DNA of 64,000 nt from JBGTFE01 sp036403235 (GTDB taxonomy: Bacteria > Acidobacteriota > Blastocatellia > Pyrinomonadales > Pyrinomonadaceae): NCBI GenBank assembly GCA_036403235.1, contig DASWRI010000076.1:101594-165593 (forward strand), written 5' to 3'. The translations under genes were made by a program, and so were the position numbers. Within the stretch, counting starts at the first letter, position 1. Every line of letters starts with the position of its first letter. Below the pieces are notes generated by a model. The model searched no databases. It was not told the origin of the DNA and saw nothing but the letters and a program-made list of their open reading frames with translations. Below, piece after piece: positions 33,482 through 41,241 of this stretch.

Positions 33482-35815
33482 TTATGCCGGCTGGACGATG
33501 TAGGTTTCGACGGTTTTCATCAGCGTTTCGGGGCCGAAAGGCTTTGTGATATAGCCGGTCGTGCCCGCCATTCGCCCGCGAACTTTGTCGAAAAATCCGT
33601 CTTTGCCCGAAATCATGACGATTGGCGTGTCCTTCATCTCTTCATTTCCGCGAATTAATTTGCAGACCTGATAGCCGTCCATTCGCGGCATATTTATGTC
33701 GAGCAAAATCAAATCGGGCGAGATTTCTTTGAGCTTTTCGAGCGCGTCGACGCCGTCGATTGCGCAGATGACTTCGTGCCCGCATTTTTCGAGCTTGCCG
33801 GAAATCAATCTGCGAACCGTCGCGCTGTCGTCGACGACTAAAATCTGACGATTTTTCGGCATCGAATCGTGAACGCTCTGCTGCTTTTCGATTTCCGAAA
33901 GACGGATTTTCAAAGCGTTGACCTGCGAGCTTAAAACGATGTCGTCCGGATTCAAGCGCGCGGCTTCTTTTAAATAAGAAACTCCCCTGTGGAGGTTTTT
34001 GAGATTGAGATACCCGATTGCCAGAAGGCGCAGCTCGTCGACTTCAAACTCGCGGCGCGATTTCGATTTTTCGATTTGTTCGATGCGGTCGGCGAGAATG
34101 TCTTTATGCGCTTCCTGCTGGGCGAGCAGCATTTCCATATCGGAAAGCGTCAGAACCGCGCGGCAGGCCGTGCAGACAAACGCCTGCGGCTCGTTTTCGC
34201 TGTCGCAAAACGGGCAGGCAAACATTCCCGGCTGAGTCTGCTCGACGTCCGCTTCCGCGTTTTGCGCTCCATCGGCGGCAACAAGCTCTTCCGCTTTCGG
34301 CAAATCGTCGTCTTCTAAAAAAACATCCGCCGGTGAAAATTCTTCTTCGGCAGCTTCAAGTTCCGGCGCTTCAAATTCTTCAACCGCTTCGGGCGAGGAA
34401 AATTCGTCGGCTTCGATTTCATAAACGTCGCTCGATTCTACATCGGCCGTTTGATATTCGGTTTCTTCTGCAAAATCCGAATAAAATCCGGCCGGTTCGG
34501 TTTCGTGAATCGATTCCGATGCTTCAAGTTCGGGTGCTTCAAGTTCGGGCTGCGCCGAAACTTCCATTTCCTGAAAAGCATAAACCTGCGGCAGTTCTTC
34601 GACGTCCGCGAAGCTTTCCGCTTCTTCGACCATTTCGAAGTCTTTGCTATCGAAGTTTTCGGTTTCAAATTCTGATTCGGCCGCGCCGGGCACGACCGCG
34701 ATTTCGTCGACCGCTTCATCTGCGAATGAAACTTCGTCCATTTTCGGCGGCTGTATTTCGTCGGAAAATTCGTTTTGCGCGGCAAAGCTTTCTTCGGCTT
34801 CCGTCATTTCATCCGAAACTGCCGTCGCTTCCGCTTCTTCAAATTCGGCCTGCGGCTCTTCTTCAGAATCGCTTTCCGCGACCGCGTGCTCGGGCATTTC
34901 CAGTTCTTCGGTCGGGCTTTTATCTTCGGCAAACGCTTCTTCGGCCGCTTCCATTTCCGCATCTTCCATTTCTGAATCCTGCTCGAACATTTCGCCTGAT
35001 TCAAATTTTGCCGACATCGCGCGCAAAAAGTCGGCGTTGGCGCGCGCCAAGTTGTTGGCGGGATTTAATTCGAGAACTTTTTCAAAACAGGCGAGCTTTT
35101 CGGCGCACGAGGTGGCCAGAAATGATTTCAAAATCCACGCGTCTTCCATTTCGGGCATTTTTTTGAAAACTTCGCGAAGCACATCCGCCGCTCGTGCGTT
35201 TTCGCCGTCGAGAGCCGCCGCAAACGCCTGCTGCAAGCTCGATTCGGCCATTTGTTTTTTTATCGATTTGAGCGACGCCTGCGCCGTCAGATTTTCCGAA
35301 TTAATGCTCAAAACCTTTTGCAGATGCGATGTTTTTTCTTCATCCGAATCGGCCGCCGAAGCGAGCCACAACCATGCCATTTCGTTTTGATTGTCGTGTA
35401 CGATAGCCTGCAAAAAGCACTGCTTGGCGAAATCTTTATGCAATTCTTTCGACGCGTCGATGCCGCGCTGAACAAAAGTTTTCGAAAGCAGCGATTTAGT
35501 CGCCTTGACCCATTCGAGAGCGCGCACGTTTTCGGGATTGATTTTCAAGACGCTGTTCAGAAAAACGAGAAGCTCTTCCGGATATTCGCTGATTGAAGCG
35601 AGCCAGAGCCATGCGTTTTCGTTTTCCGAATCCATTTCGGTAACGCGCAAAAGCAAATTTCTGGCTTCGGCGCGGCGGCCTTCCTGCGCGGCTTTTATTC
35701 CGGCATTGAGCATTTCGGCGGCTTCGGCAGAAGTTTTTTTAACCTTTGCATCTTGAAGCAAATCGTTTTCGACAGACGGAAATGTGGTTGTGTTCGATTC
35801 AAATTCTAATTTCAT
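33482..35815 (-). CDS. TPR / acidic linker / zinc-ribbon / receiver response regulator
   Basis: 777 residues, first gene of the chemosensory operon. TPR-like helices at about 30-270 (ENENAWLWLASISEYPEELL, NQNEMAWLWLASAADSDEEK); a very acidic, low-complexity stretch at about 275-520; a zinc ribbon (ACPFCDSENEPQAFVCTACR, Cx2C...Cx2C) near 540; more TPR; then a receiver at about 658-777 with ILVVDDSATVRR and phospho-Asp706 in LILLDINMPRMDGYQV. The receiver resembles PilG/PilH and PatA-type regulators. It probably relays CheA phosphate to a motility or pilus machine through the TPR part; that is inference. Confidence 0.85.
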   Translation of the reverse strand: MKLEFESNTTTFPSVENDLLQDAKVKKTSAEAAEMLNAGIKAAQEGRRAEARNLLLRVTEMDSENENAWLWLASISEYPEELLVFLNSVLKINPENVRALEWVKATKSLLSKTFVQRGIDASKELHKDFAKQCFLQAIVHDNQNEMAWLWLASAADSDEEKTSHLQKVLSINSENLTAQASLKSIKKQMAESSLQQAFAAALDGENARAADVLREVFKKMPEMEDAWILKSFLATSCAEKLACFEKVLELNPANNLARANADFLRAMSAKFESGEMFEQDSEMEDAEMEAAEEAFAEDKSPTEELEMPEHAVAESDSEEEPQAEFEEAEATAVSDEMTEAEESFAAQNEFSDEIQPPKMDEVSFADEAVDEIAVVPGAAESEFETENFDSKDFEMVEEAESFADVEELPQVYAFQEMEVSAQPELEAPELEASESIHETEPAGFYSDFAEETEYQTADVESSDVYEIEADEFSSPEAVEEFEAPELEAAEEEFSPADVFLEDDDLPKAEELVAADGAQNAEADVEQTQPGMFACPFCDSENEPQAFVCTACRAVLTLSDMEMLLAQQEAHKDILADRIEQIEKSKSRREFEVDELRLLAIGYLNLKNLHRGVSYLKEAARLNPDDIVLSSQVNALKIRLSEIEKQQSVHDSMPKNRQILVVDDSATVRRLISGKLEKCGHEVICAIDGVDALEKLKEISPDLILLDINMPRMDGYQVCKLIRGNEEMKDTPIVMISGKDGFFDKVRGRMAGTTGYITKPFGPETLMKTVETYIVQPA

Positions 35816-36121
35816 ATATTTTGGGATTTGGATAAAATTCGGGTTTTAATTTTAGATTTATTAGGCGCGCCAGACACAATACGCCTAATTCCAAAGGATT
35901 TGCAAGGCAAGCGAGATGCCACTGGAGGCGAAAAAAGCGAAGTCAGGCTAAATGATGTTTTCAAGCCAATTAGTCTTCAAAACTTCGATTCAAACGGGGA
36001 AAATCACGTGCGGGAAATTTTTACAAGTGACAAAAAACGGGATGTTTTATTGACAAAAAGTGGTAATTTTTGCAGCCGGAGTCGACCAAAAACGTGCCGT
36101 TTGAGATAAAATAAATTTGCT
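35816..36121. other. 306-base gene-free gap with a small inverted repeat
   Basis: Between the divergent regulator and flavoprotein genes. A perfect 8-bp inverted repeat (ATTAGGCG 35860-35867, CGCCTAAT 35882-35889) lies about 45 bases upstream of the regulator start and could be an operator or small hairpin. The rest has no convincing gene. Confidence 0.5.
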
Positions 36122-37078
36122 TTGCGCGTAAACAAAAACTCTACAAAATTTGACGTAATCATCATCGGCGGCGGCGCGGCCGGACTTTCGGCGGCGCTCT
36201 GGTGCGACGAGCTCGGCCTTTCCGCCCTTCTTCTGGAAGCAGGCGCGGAATTTGGCGGTCAGCTGCTTCGGACTTACAACGAGATAAGAAATCATCTCGG
36301 CACAAAAGCGGCAAACGGGCGCGAGCTGCGCGACCGCTTTCTCGAGCAAACGGAAAAGCGTCGGTTCGAGTTTCGCCTGAATGCGAAAGTCGCGGAAATC
36401 GATTTGAAAAAAAAATCGGTCGGTCTCGAAAACGGGGAAGTCTTTTTTGCCGGAGCGTTGATAATCGCGAGCGGAGTCAGCCGCCGGAAATTAAACGTCG
36501 AGGGCGAAGAAACTTTTGAGAATAGAGGAGTTATAGAATCCGGAAAGCGTGACGCGCGTTTGGCGGAAGGACGCAGCGCGCTGGTTGTCGGCGGCGGCGA
36601 CGCGGCTTTTGAAAACGCCCTGATTTTGTCGGAAACGGCTTCGCTCGTTACGCTTCTCTATCGCGGAAAACATTTTCGCGCGCGCCGCGAGTTTGTCGAA
36701 AAGGCCGAAAAACATCCGAAAATAAAAATTTTGACCGAAACGATTGTCCGCGAAATTTCGGGCCGGGAAAAAGTCGAAGCCGTGAAGCTCGAAAATCTGC
36801 AAACGGGCGAAATTTATGATTATCCGGTCGAAGCGGTTTTGATTCGCATCGGCGTCGAGCCGAACACGAAATTTTTAAGCGGAAAACTCGATTTGGACGT
36901 AAACGGCTACATCAAAATCAGCCAGACCTGCGAAACGAGCGCGGTCGGCGTTTTTGCCGTCGGCGACGTCGCCAATCCGCTCGCGCCGACCGTCAGCAGC
37001 GCCGTCGGCATGGGCGCAACCGCCGTGAAAACAATTACGAATTACGAATTAAAAGAAATTATTTTCTTCAATTCGTAA
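36122..37078 (+). CDS. Thioredoxin-reductase-like FAD/NAD(P) oxidoreductase lacking CxxC
   Basis: 318 residues from TTG at 36122. FAD-binding VIIIGGGAAGLSAALWC near residue 12, FGGQLLRTYNEIRN near 42, NAD(P)-binding LVVGGGDAAFENAL near 155, C-terminal VFAVGDVANPLAPTVSSAVG near 278. The redox Cys pair of TrxB (CATC, expected between residues 130 and 150) is absent; this stretch reads RGVIESGKRDARLAEG. It is thus closer to the CxxC-less ferredoxin/flavodoxin-NADP reductase (YumC-like) or DDOR-like branch; substrate unknown. The last codons and the stop lie in a perfect hairpin that probably terminates transcription. Confidence 0.9.
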   Translation: MRVNKNSTKFDVIIIGGGAAGLSAALWCDELGLSALLLEAGAEFGGQLLRTYNEIRNHLGTKAANGRELRDRFLEQTEKRRFEFRLNAKVAEIDLKKKSVGLENGEVFFAGALIIASGVSRRKLNVEGEETFENRGVIESGKRDARLAEGRSALVVGGGDAAFENALILSETASLVTLLYRGKHFRARREFVEKAEKHPKIKILTETIVREISGREKVEAVKLENLQTGEIYDYPVEAVLIRIGVEPNTKFLSGKLDLDVNGYIKISQTCETSAVGVFAVGDVANPLAPTVSSAVGMGATAVKTITNYELKEIIFFNS

Positions 37079-37088
37079 TTCGTAATTG
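37032..37088. terminator. Perfect 19-bp palindrome spanning a stop codon
   Basis: Arms 37032-37050 and 37070-37088 (CAATTACGAATTACGAATT and its complement, tandem AATTACG heptamers) are perfect, with a 19-base loop. The flavoprotein stop (37076-37078) is inside the right arm, and the convergent phosphatase gene ends at 37091. It probably acts as a two-way terminator. Confidence 0.8.
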
Positions 37089-37090
37089 TT

Positions 37091-37747
37091 TTATCGTGCG
37101 GCGAACGCGTCGTTGCCGGTGATTTGCAGCAGGTGGCGCGTGTCGTTGAGCGCGTGAACGCGCACGTTGTTGCGCCCGCGAATTTCAAACCGATTGATGC
37201 CGCAGTTTGAAGTTACGAGCCACGGCGTTTGTCTGGTTTTGCGATTGATTGCGCCGAGAAGATGAAGCGTCAGAAAGCAAATCGCGCCGGTGTGCGAGAA
37301 AATTACGATTTTTTCGCCGCGATGAATACGCAGAATTTCGCGCAGAGCTCCGGTCGCGCGCCTCAGCAGATGACGATAGCTTTCGCCCTCTGTGATGATG
37401 TGATGAACCTGGCGATTGACGAGCGCGTAATAATCTCTCGGAAATTCCTCTTTCGATTCGTCAAACGTCAGGCCTTCGAGCACGCCGATGTTTCTCTCAC
37501 GAAAAGCCGACGTTTTGTTGATTTTTAATTTCAAAATATCGGCGAGCGGCTGGGCCGTTTCGACGGCGCGAAACAAATCGCTCGAATAAATGACGTGGAT
37601 GTGTTCTTTAGCGAGCGCCTGCGCGGTGATTTCGGCTTGTTTTTTGCCGAGCTCGGAAAGCGGAGTCGGACTGTGCCCGCCAAAACGCCCTTCGGCATTT
37701 CCGGCAGATTGTCCGTGTCTGACGAGGTATAGTTTGGTAACGGGCAT
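37091..37747 (-). CDS. Histidine phosphatase (phosphoglycerate-mutase-like)
   Basis: 218 residues. N-terminal RHGQSAGN (about 9-16) carries the catalytic phospho-His; SSDLFRAVETAQPLA near 54, ERNIGVLEGLTFDE near 83 and IVIFSHTGAICFL near 148 complete the family pattern. Possible substrates include alpha-ribazole phosphate, phosphosugars or phosphoglycerate; nothing nearby decides. It is followed by a word palindrome and prfA, same strand. Confidence 0.92.
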   Translation of the reverse strand: MPVTKLYLVRHGQSAGNAEGRFGGHSPTPLSELGKKQAEITAQALAKEHIHVIYSSDLFRAVETAQPLADILKLKINKTSAFRERNIGVLEGLTFDESKEEFPRDYYALVNRQVHHIITEGESYRHLLRRATGALREILRIHRGEKIVIFSHTGAICFLTLHLLGAINRKTRQTPWLVTSNCGINRFEIRGRNNVRVHALNDTRHLLQITGNDAFAAR

Positions 37748-37753
37748 TTTTGT

Positions 37754-37826
37754 AAGTGAAAAGTGAAAAGTGAAAAGTGAAAAGTGAAATTCTTAATTTT
37801 TCACTTTTCGTCGTTCGTTTTTCACC
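37754..37826. repeat. Five tandem AAGTGAA heptamers with partial complement
   Basis: 37754-37788 is five perfect AAGTGAA units; the right side (from 37797) has TTTTTCACTTTTCG and TTTTTCACC. It lies between prfA and the phosphatase gene and is the cleanest heptamer run in the window. Confidence 0.92.
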
Positions 37827-38903
37827 TTACGCCGTAACGGTTTCGGCTTTCAATTTTTCGGTTTGATAATGTGTTGTCAAACCTTCGATAAATTCGTCGA
37901 GCGCGCCTTCCATTACCAGATTTAATTGATAAACGGTCAAACCGATGCGGTGGTCGGTGACGCGATTTTCCTTAAAATTGTATGTGCGGATTTTCTCGGA
38001 ACGGTCACCGCTTCCGACCTGCGACTTGCGCTCGGCCGATTGGGCGTCGTGAACTTTTTGTTCTTCGATTTCCTGCAGTCTGGCACGAAGGACGCGCATC
38101 GCTTTTTCGCGGTTTTTTATCTGCGATTTTTCGTCCTGCATCGAAACGACGACGCCGGTCGGCAGATGCGTCAGGCGAACGGCCGAATAGGTCGTGTTGA
38201 CCGACTGGCCGCCCGGGCCGCTTGAGCAGAAAGTGTCGATGCGCAAATCGTTCTGGTTAATCTGGACGTCAACTTCTTCGGCTTCCGGCAAAACGGCGAC
38301 CGTAATCGCCGACGTGTGAATACGTCCGGCAGTTTCGGTGGCGGGGACGCGCTGAACGCGATGAACGCCCGATTCATAACGCATTTTCGAATAAACCTTA
38401 TCGCCTTCGATGACGACCGACGCTTCTTTGATGCCGCCGACGCCGGTTTCCGAAACGTCGAGAGTTTCAAATTTCCAGCCCTGGCGCTCGGCATAGCGCG
38501 CATACATTCGCAAAACTTCCGCCGCAAAAAGCGTCGCCTCGTCGCCGCCCGTTCCGGCGCGAATTTCGACGATGACGTTTTTCTCGTCATTCGGGTCTTT
38601 CGGAATCAGCAAAAACTTCAAAGCTTCGTCGGCTTTTTCGAGATTCGCTTCAATCTCGGCGATTTCAAGCTCGGCCAGTTCGCTCATTTCGGCGTCGTCC
38701 GAAATTTCGAGAATCTCTTTTGCGCCCACTAATTCTTCGCTCATTTTTTTGACTTCGCGATATTTTTCGACGATTTCGCCCAAACTCCGGTGCTGTTTCA
38801 TCAGCTTCGTATAAGTCGAAATGTCCGACATAATATCCGGCGACGAAAGCTGCTCGGTCAGCTCCTCGTAATTTTTTTCGATTTGTGCAAGTTTTTCTAA
38901 CAT
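37827..38903 (-). CDS. prfA: Peptide chain release factor 1
   Basis: Recognises UAA/UAG and triggers peptide release. 358 residues from ATG at 38903 (MLEKLAQIEKNYEE). The stop-codon-reading PxT motif is in VQRVPATETAGRIHTS and the catalytic GGQ is in SSGPGGQSVNTTYSAVRLTH. The frame start at 38990 would add a leader written by TCAGTTGTCCGTTGTCC words (TNNGQRTTDQGQ), so it is not used. Upstream is DUF1385, as in many bacteria; prmC, which normally follows prfA to methylate it, is not next to it here. Confidence 0.97.
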   Translation of the reverse strand: MLEKLAQIEKNYEELTEQLSSPDIMSDISTYTKLMKQHRSLGEIVEKYREVKKMSEELVGAKEILEISDDAEMSELAELEIAEIEANLEKADEALKFLLIPKDPNDEKNVIVEIRAGTGGDEATLFAAEVLRMYARYAERQGWKFETLDVSETGVGGIKEASVVIEGDKVYSKMRYESGVHRVQRVPATETAGRIHTSAITVAVLPEAEEVDVQINQNDLRIDTFCSSGPGGQSVNTTYSAVRLTHLPTGVVVSMQDEKSQIKNREKAMRVLRARLQEIEEQKVHDAQSAERKSQVGSGDRSEKIRTYNFKENRVTDHRIGLTVYQLNLVMEGALDEFIEGLTTHYQTEKLKAETVTA

Positions 38904-38909
38904 AAAAAT

Positions 38910-38944
38910 TTGTCCTTGGTCAGTTGTCCGTTGTCCGTTGTTTG
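38910..38944. repeat. Tandem CCGTTGT heptamers before prfA
   Basis: TTGTCCTTGGTCAGTTGTCC followed by GTTGTCCGTTG, a single-armed run in the prfA leader. Confidence 0.8.
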
Positions 38945-38979
38945 TAAATTTCGCGCCCGCAAACGATTTAAACAATAAG

Positions 38980-40161
38980 CTAGACGACAACTTCCAGTTC
39001 TCGATTTACCACGGGAACATTTTCCGCATCAATCGGCTCTAATTTGAGCGATTCCTTCAACGCTTTAATCGCGACTTCGAGCTGCTCGGCGTCCGGATTC
39101 TGCGTCGTGATATTTTGCAGCCAGAGGCCGGGAAGCGTCATAAATTTGAAAATCGCGCCCGATTCTTTTTTCGCGGCGTAGCGGATAATTTCATACGAAA
39201 GTCCGGCGACGAGCGGCATTAAAACGATGCGAACGAGCAGGTTAAGCCACAGCGCATCGAATTTAATGACCGAGAAAAGAACGATGGCGACAAGCATCAC
39301 GACCATCAAAAACGAAGTTCCGCAGCGCGGATGCTGCCGTCGCTGCTGAGCCGCGTTTTCCGGCGTCAAATCCAAACCTTTTTCCCATGTGAAAACCGTT
39401 TTGTGTTCCGCGCCGTGATACTCGAAAACGCGGCGAATGTCGCGCAAATACGACATCGTAAAAATCATGACGACGAAAAACAGCATTCTCACAAGGCCGT
39501 CAATCAAGTTAAACGCAATCCACGATGCGGGTTTGACTTCCCAGACATACGCTTTTATCATCTGCCACCAGCCCGCGTTTGCCACAACTTCGGGCGCGGC
39601 CGCCCAGCCGAGCGCGATAAACAAAATGTTCGTCAAAACGAGCGGCGCGACGATAAAAAGCAAAATATTAAAAAGCATTGCGAAAATTATCGAGCCCGCC
39701 GCGCCCGCCGACTGCGCCGCTTTATTGGATTTTTCCTTTTCCGGCATGATGACTTTGACGGGCGCTTTGGTGAAATTTTTATCGGTCGTGCCTTCGGCCA
39801 AAACCGCCTGCGTCTCCAAACTTTCCGCTTTAACCAACGCTTCTTCGGCTTCTAAATCTTCGGCGGCCACCGAGGCCGAGAAATTCAAAGCCTTAATGCC
39901 GAGCGCCATCGATTGAATCAGAGTCGCGCCGCCGCGAATGACCGGATAATTGAGCCATTTGTAGGTGTCGCTCCATTTCGGCAAGCTTTCGGCCGTGTGG
40001 ACAATCGAGCCGTCTTTTTTGCGGCAGGCAATCGCGTAAGCCGAGGGCGTGCGCATCATGACGCCTTCCATCACGGCCTGACCGCCGACGATGAGGTCGC
40101 GCTCGAGCGCCAGAAACAATTGCAGAAACTTTATTTTGCGCGGATTTGTGGATTTTTTCAT
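38980..40161 (-). CDS. DUF1385 membrane protein
   Basis: 393 residues from ATG at 40161 (MKKSTNPRKIK). DUF1385 signature VGGQAVMEGVMMRTPSAYAI near residue 19, KWLNYPVIRGGATLIQSM near 70, then two or three membrane segments and HGAEHKTVFTWE near 235 with the conserved His residues, and RHPRCGTSFLM near 270. Members form a conserved neighbourhood with rpmE and prfA in many phyla; the molecular function is unknown, though metal binding at the HGAEHK motif is often suggested. The frame runs back to 40683 but that is antisense-phase noise over the DUF421 gene. Confidence 0.93.
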   Translation of the reverse strand: MKKSTNPRKIKFLQLFLALERDLIVGGQAVMEGVMMRTPSAYAIACRKKDGSIVHTAESLPKWSDTYKWLNYPVIRGGATLIQSMALGIKALNFSASVAAEDLEAEEALVKAESLETQAVLAEGTTDKNFTKAPVKVIMPEKEKSNKAAQSAGAAGSIIFAMLFNILLFIVAPLVLTNILFIALGWAAAPEVVANAGWWQMIKAYVWEVKPASWIAFNLIDGLVRMLFFVVMIFTMSYLRDIRRVFEYHGAEHKTVFTWEKGLDLTPENAAQQRRQHPRCGTSFLMVVMLVAIVLFSVIKFDALWLNLLVRIVLMPLVAGLSYEIIRYAAKKESGAIFKFMTLPGLWLQNITTQNPDAEQLEVAIKALKESLKLEPIDAENVPVVNRELEVVV

Positions 40162-40175
40162 AGCTTTAATTGACG

Positions 40176-40718
40176 TTATTTTTCTTCTTTTCGTTGCTTT
40201 TTGTTCGTTGTCTTTTCCTTTTCTATAAAGCTGAAATGCCCGTCGCTTTCCAAACAGGCTTGTTTCACGTCGGCGACGTTTTCGATGCCGTGTTCGCGAA
40301 GCTGGCTCTCTAATTCGTCTTTGGTAATCATCTCTCGTTTCATATTTCGCCGCAGCATTTTGCCGTTTTTGATAATCGTTAAAGGCTTCGGCTCTAATAC
40401 GCGACCGGCAAAATCGAAACGATAGCCGAGCCAGTCGAGAAAATAATCCCAGCCGACGATTGTCGAAATCAGCAGAACGGCCTCGGTAATCGATTTCGAA
40501 TCGCCCGCCATACCGTTTTGCGCCGCGTCGGCGATGACGACGATGACGAGCAGGTCGGCAATCCCGATTGAACCGGCTTGGCGGCGAAAAACGCGCAGAA
40601 GCGCGAACATCACCAGATACATAATCGTGCCGCGGATAAAAATCTCTAAAAGAGATTCGGTCGGAACGAACATCTGCTGCCATTCAATCTTAAATAATTT
40701 GTCAAATAAATTGTTCAA
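40176..40718 (-). CDS. DUF421 (YetF-like) membrane protein
   Basis: 180 residues. Three membrane segments in the first 110 residues (IFIRGTIMYLVMFALLRVFRR, IADLLVIVVIADAAQNGMAG, AVLLISTIVGWDYFLDWLGY) followed by the YetF cytoplasmic domain: LEPKPLTIIKNGKMLRRNMK, then LESQLREHGIENVADVKQA. It stops 14 bases before the DUF1385 start and is inserted into the otherwise usual rpmE-DUF1385-prfA order. Function of the family is unknown. Confidence 0.92.
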   Translation of the reverse strand: MNNLFDKLFKIEWQQMFVPTESLLEIFIRGTIMYLVMFALLRVFRRQAGSIGIADLLVIVVIADAAQNGMAGDSKSITEAVLLISTIVGWDYFLDWLGYRFDFAGRVLEPKPLTIIKNGKMLRRNMKREMITKDELESQLREHGIENVADVKQACLESDGHFSFIEKEKTTNKKQRKEEK

Positions 40719-40867
40719 ATCAGTCTCCTCGCTGCCAAAAGATTAACGCCGAGCTTTTTTGCGCCTTTTTCCCGATGATTTTACACCAAGAGCGAGCGGC
40801 GCGCGAAAGCGTCGGCGTTAGATTTTTAGAAAGCTAGTATTGACTGATAAAAAAGTTCACTTGTCGG

Positions 40868-41080
40868 TTATTTTGCGCCCTGGCGTGCGTAACGCTTGTT
40901 GAAGCGGTCGACGCGTCCGGCGGTGTCAACCAATTTTTGTTTTCCGGTAAAAAACGGGTGACATTCCGAGCAGATTTCGATGTGCAAATCGTCTTTCATC
41001 GTCGAGCGGGTCTTAAAAGAATTGCCGCACGCGCAGACGACGTTAAGTTCTTGGTAATTCGGGTGTACTTCAGGTTTCAT
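40868..41080 (-). CDS. rpmE: 50S ribosomal protein L31
   Basis: 70-residue ribosomal protein of the zinc-containing type: C16-x-C18 (CACG) and C37-x2-C40 (CSECHPFFTGKQK). Length and the terminal RFNKRYARQ match. Ribosome site AGGAGA is 10 bases before ATG. An ordinary single-copy L31 whose cysteines make it a zinc store, replaceable in some bacteria by a Cys-free form; no second copy is in the window. Confidence 0.97.
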   Translation of the reverse strand: MKPEVHPNYQELNVVCACGNSFKTRSTMKDDLHIEICSECHPFFTGKQKLVDTAGRVDRFNKRYARQGAK

Positions 41081-41130
41081 TGTTTTAATGGTCTCCTATG
41101 TTTGTAAATGCGTCCGAAACGCAAACTGTA

Positions 41131-41160
41131 ATAATAGATGTGTTTTTGATGAAAGGTCAA
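41131..41160 (-). promoter_or_regulatory. Sigma70-type promoter of rpmE
   Basis: On the minus strand TTGACC (41160-41155), an 18-base spacer, TATTAT (41136-41131), followed by a 5' leader of about 40 bases to ATG. Confidence 0.7.
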
Positions 41161-41241
41161 GCCGAAAGGTTCGCCGCAGAATCAAGGACGGAAACACGGC
41201 TCATGCCCGGACGCGAATTAGACACTCTCTGATGGTTGTGT

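Noticed and set aside
34018..35166. 382-codon antisense frame over the regulator's acidic linker
   Set aside because: It is the complement of Glu-rich codons, giving an Arg/Phe/Leu-rich peptide with no start signals.
35828..36109. 93-codon open frame (MDKIRVLILDLLGAPDTI...) in the gap between the chemosensory operon and the flavoprotein gene
   Set aside because: No ribosome site, no recognisable motif, composition unlike the neighbours; treated as chance.
38980..40683. Long frame extending DUF1385 upstream to 40683
   Set aside because: The extra ~170 codons run over the DUF421 gene in another frame and give an Arg-rich, implausible peptide; the real start is ATG at 40161.
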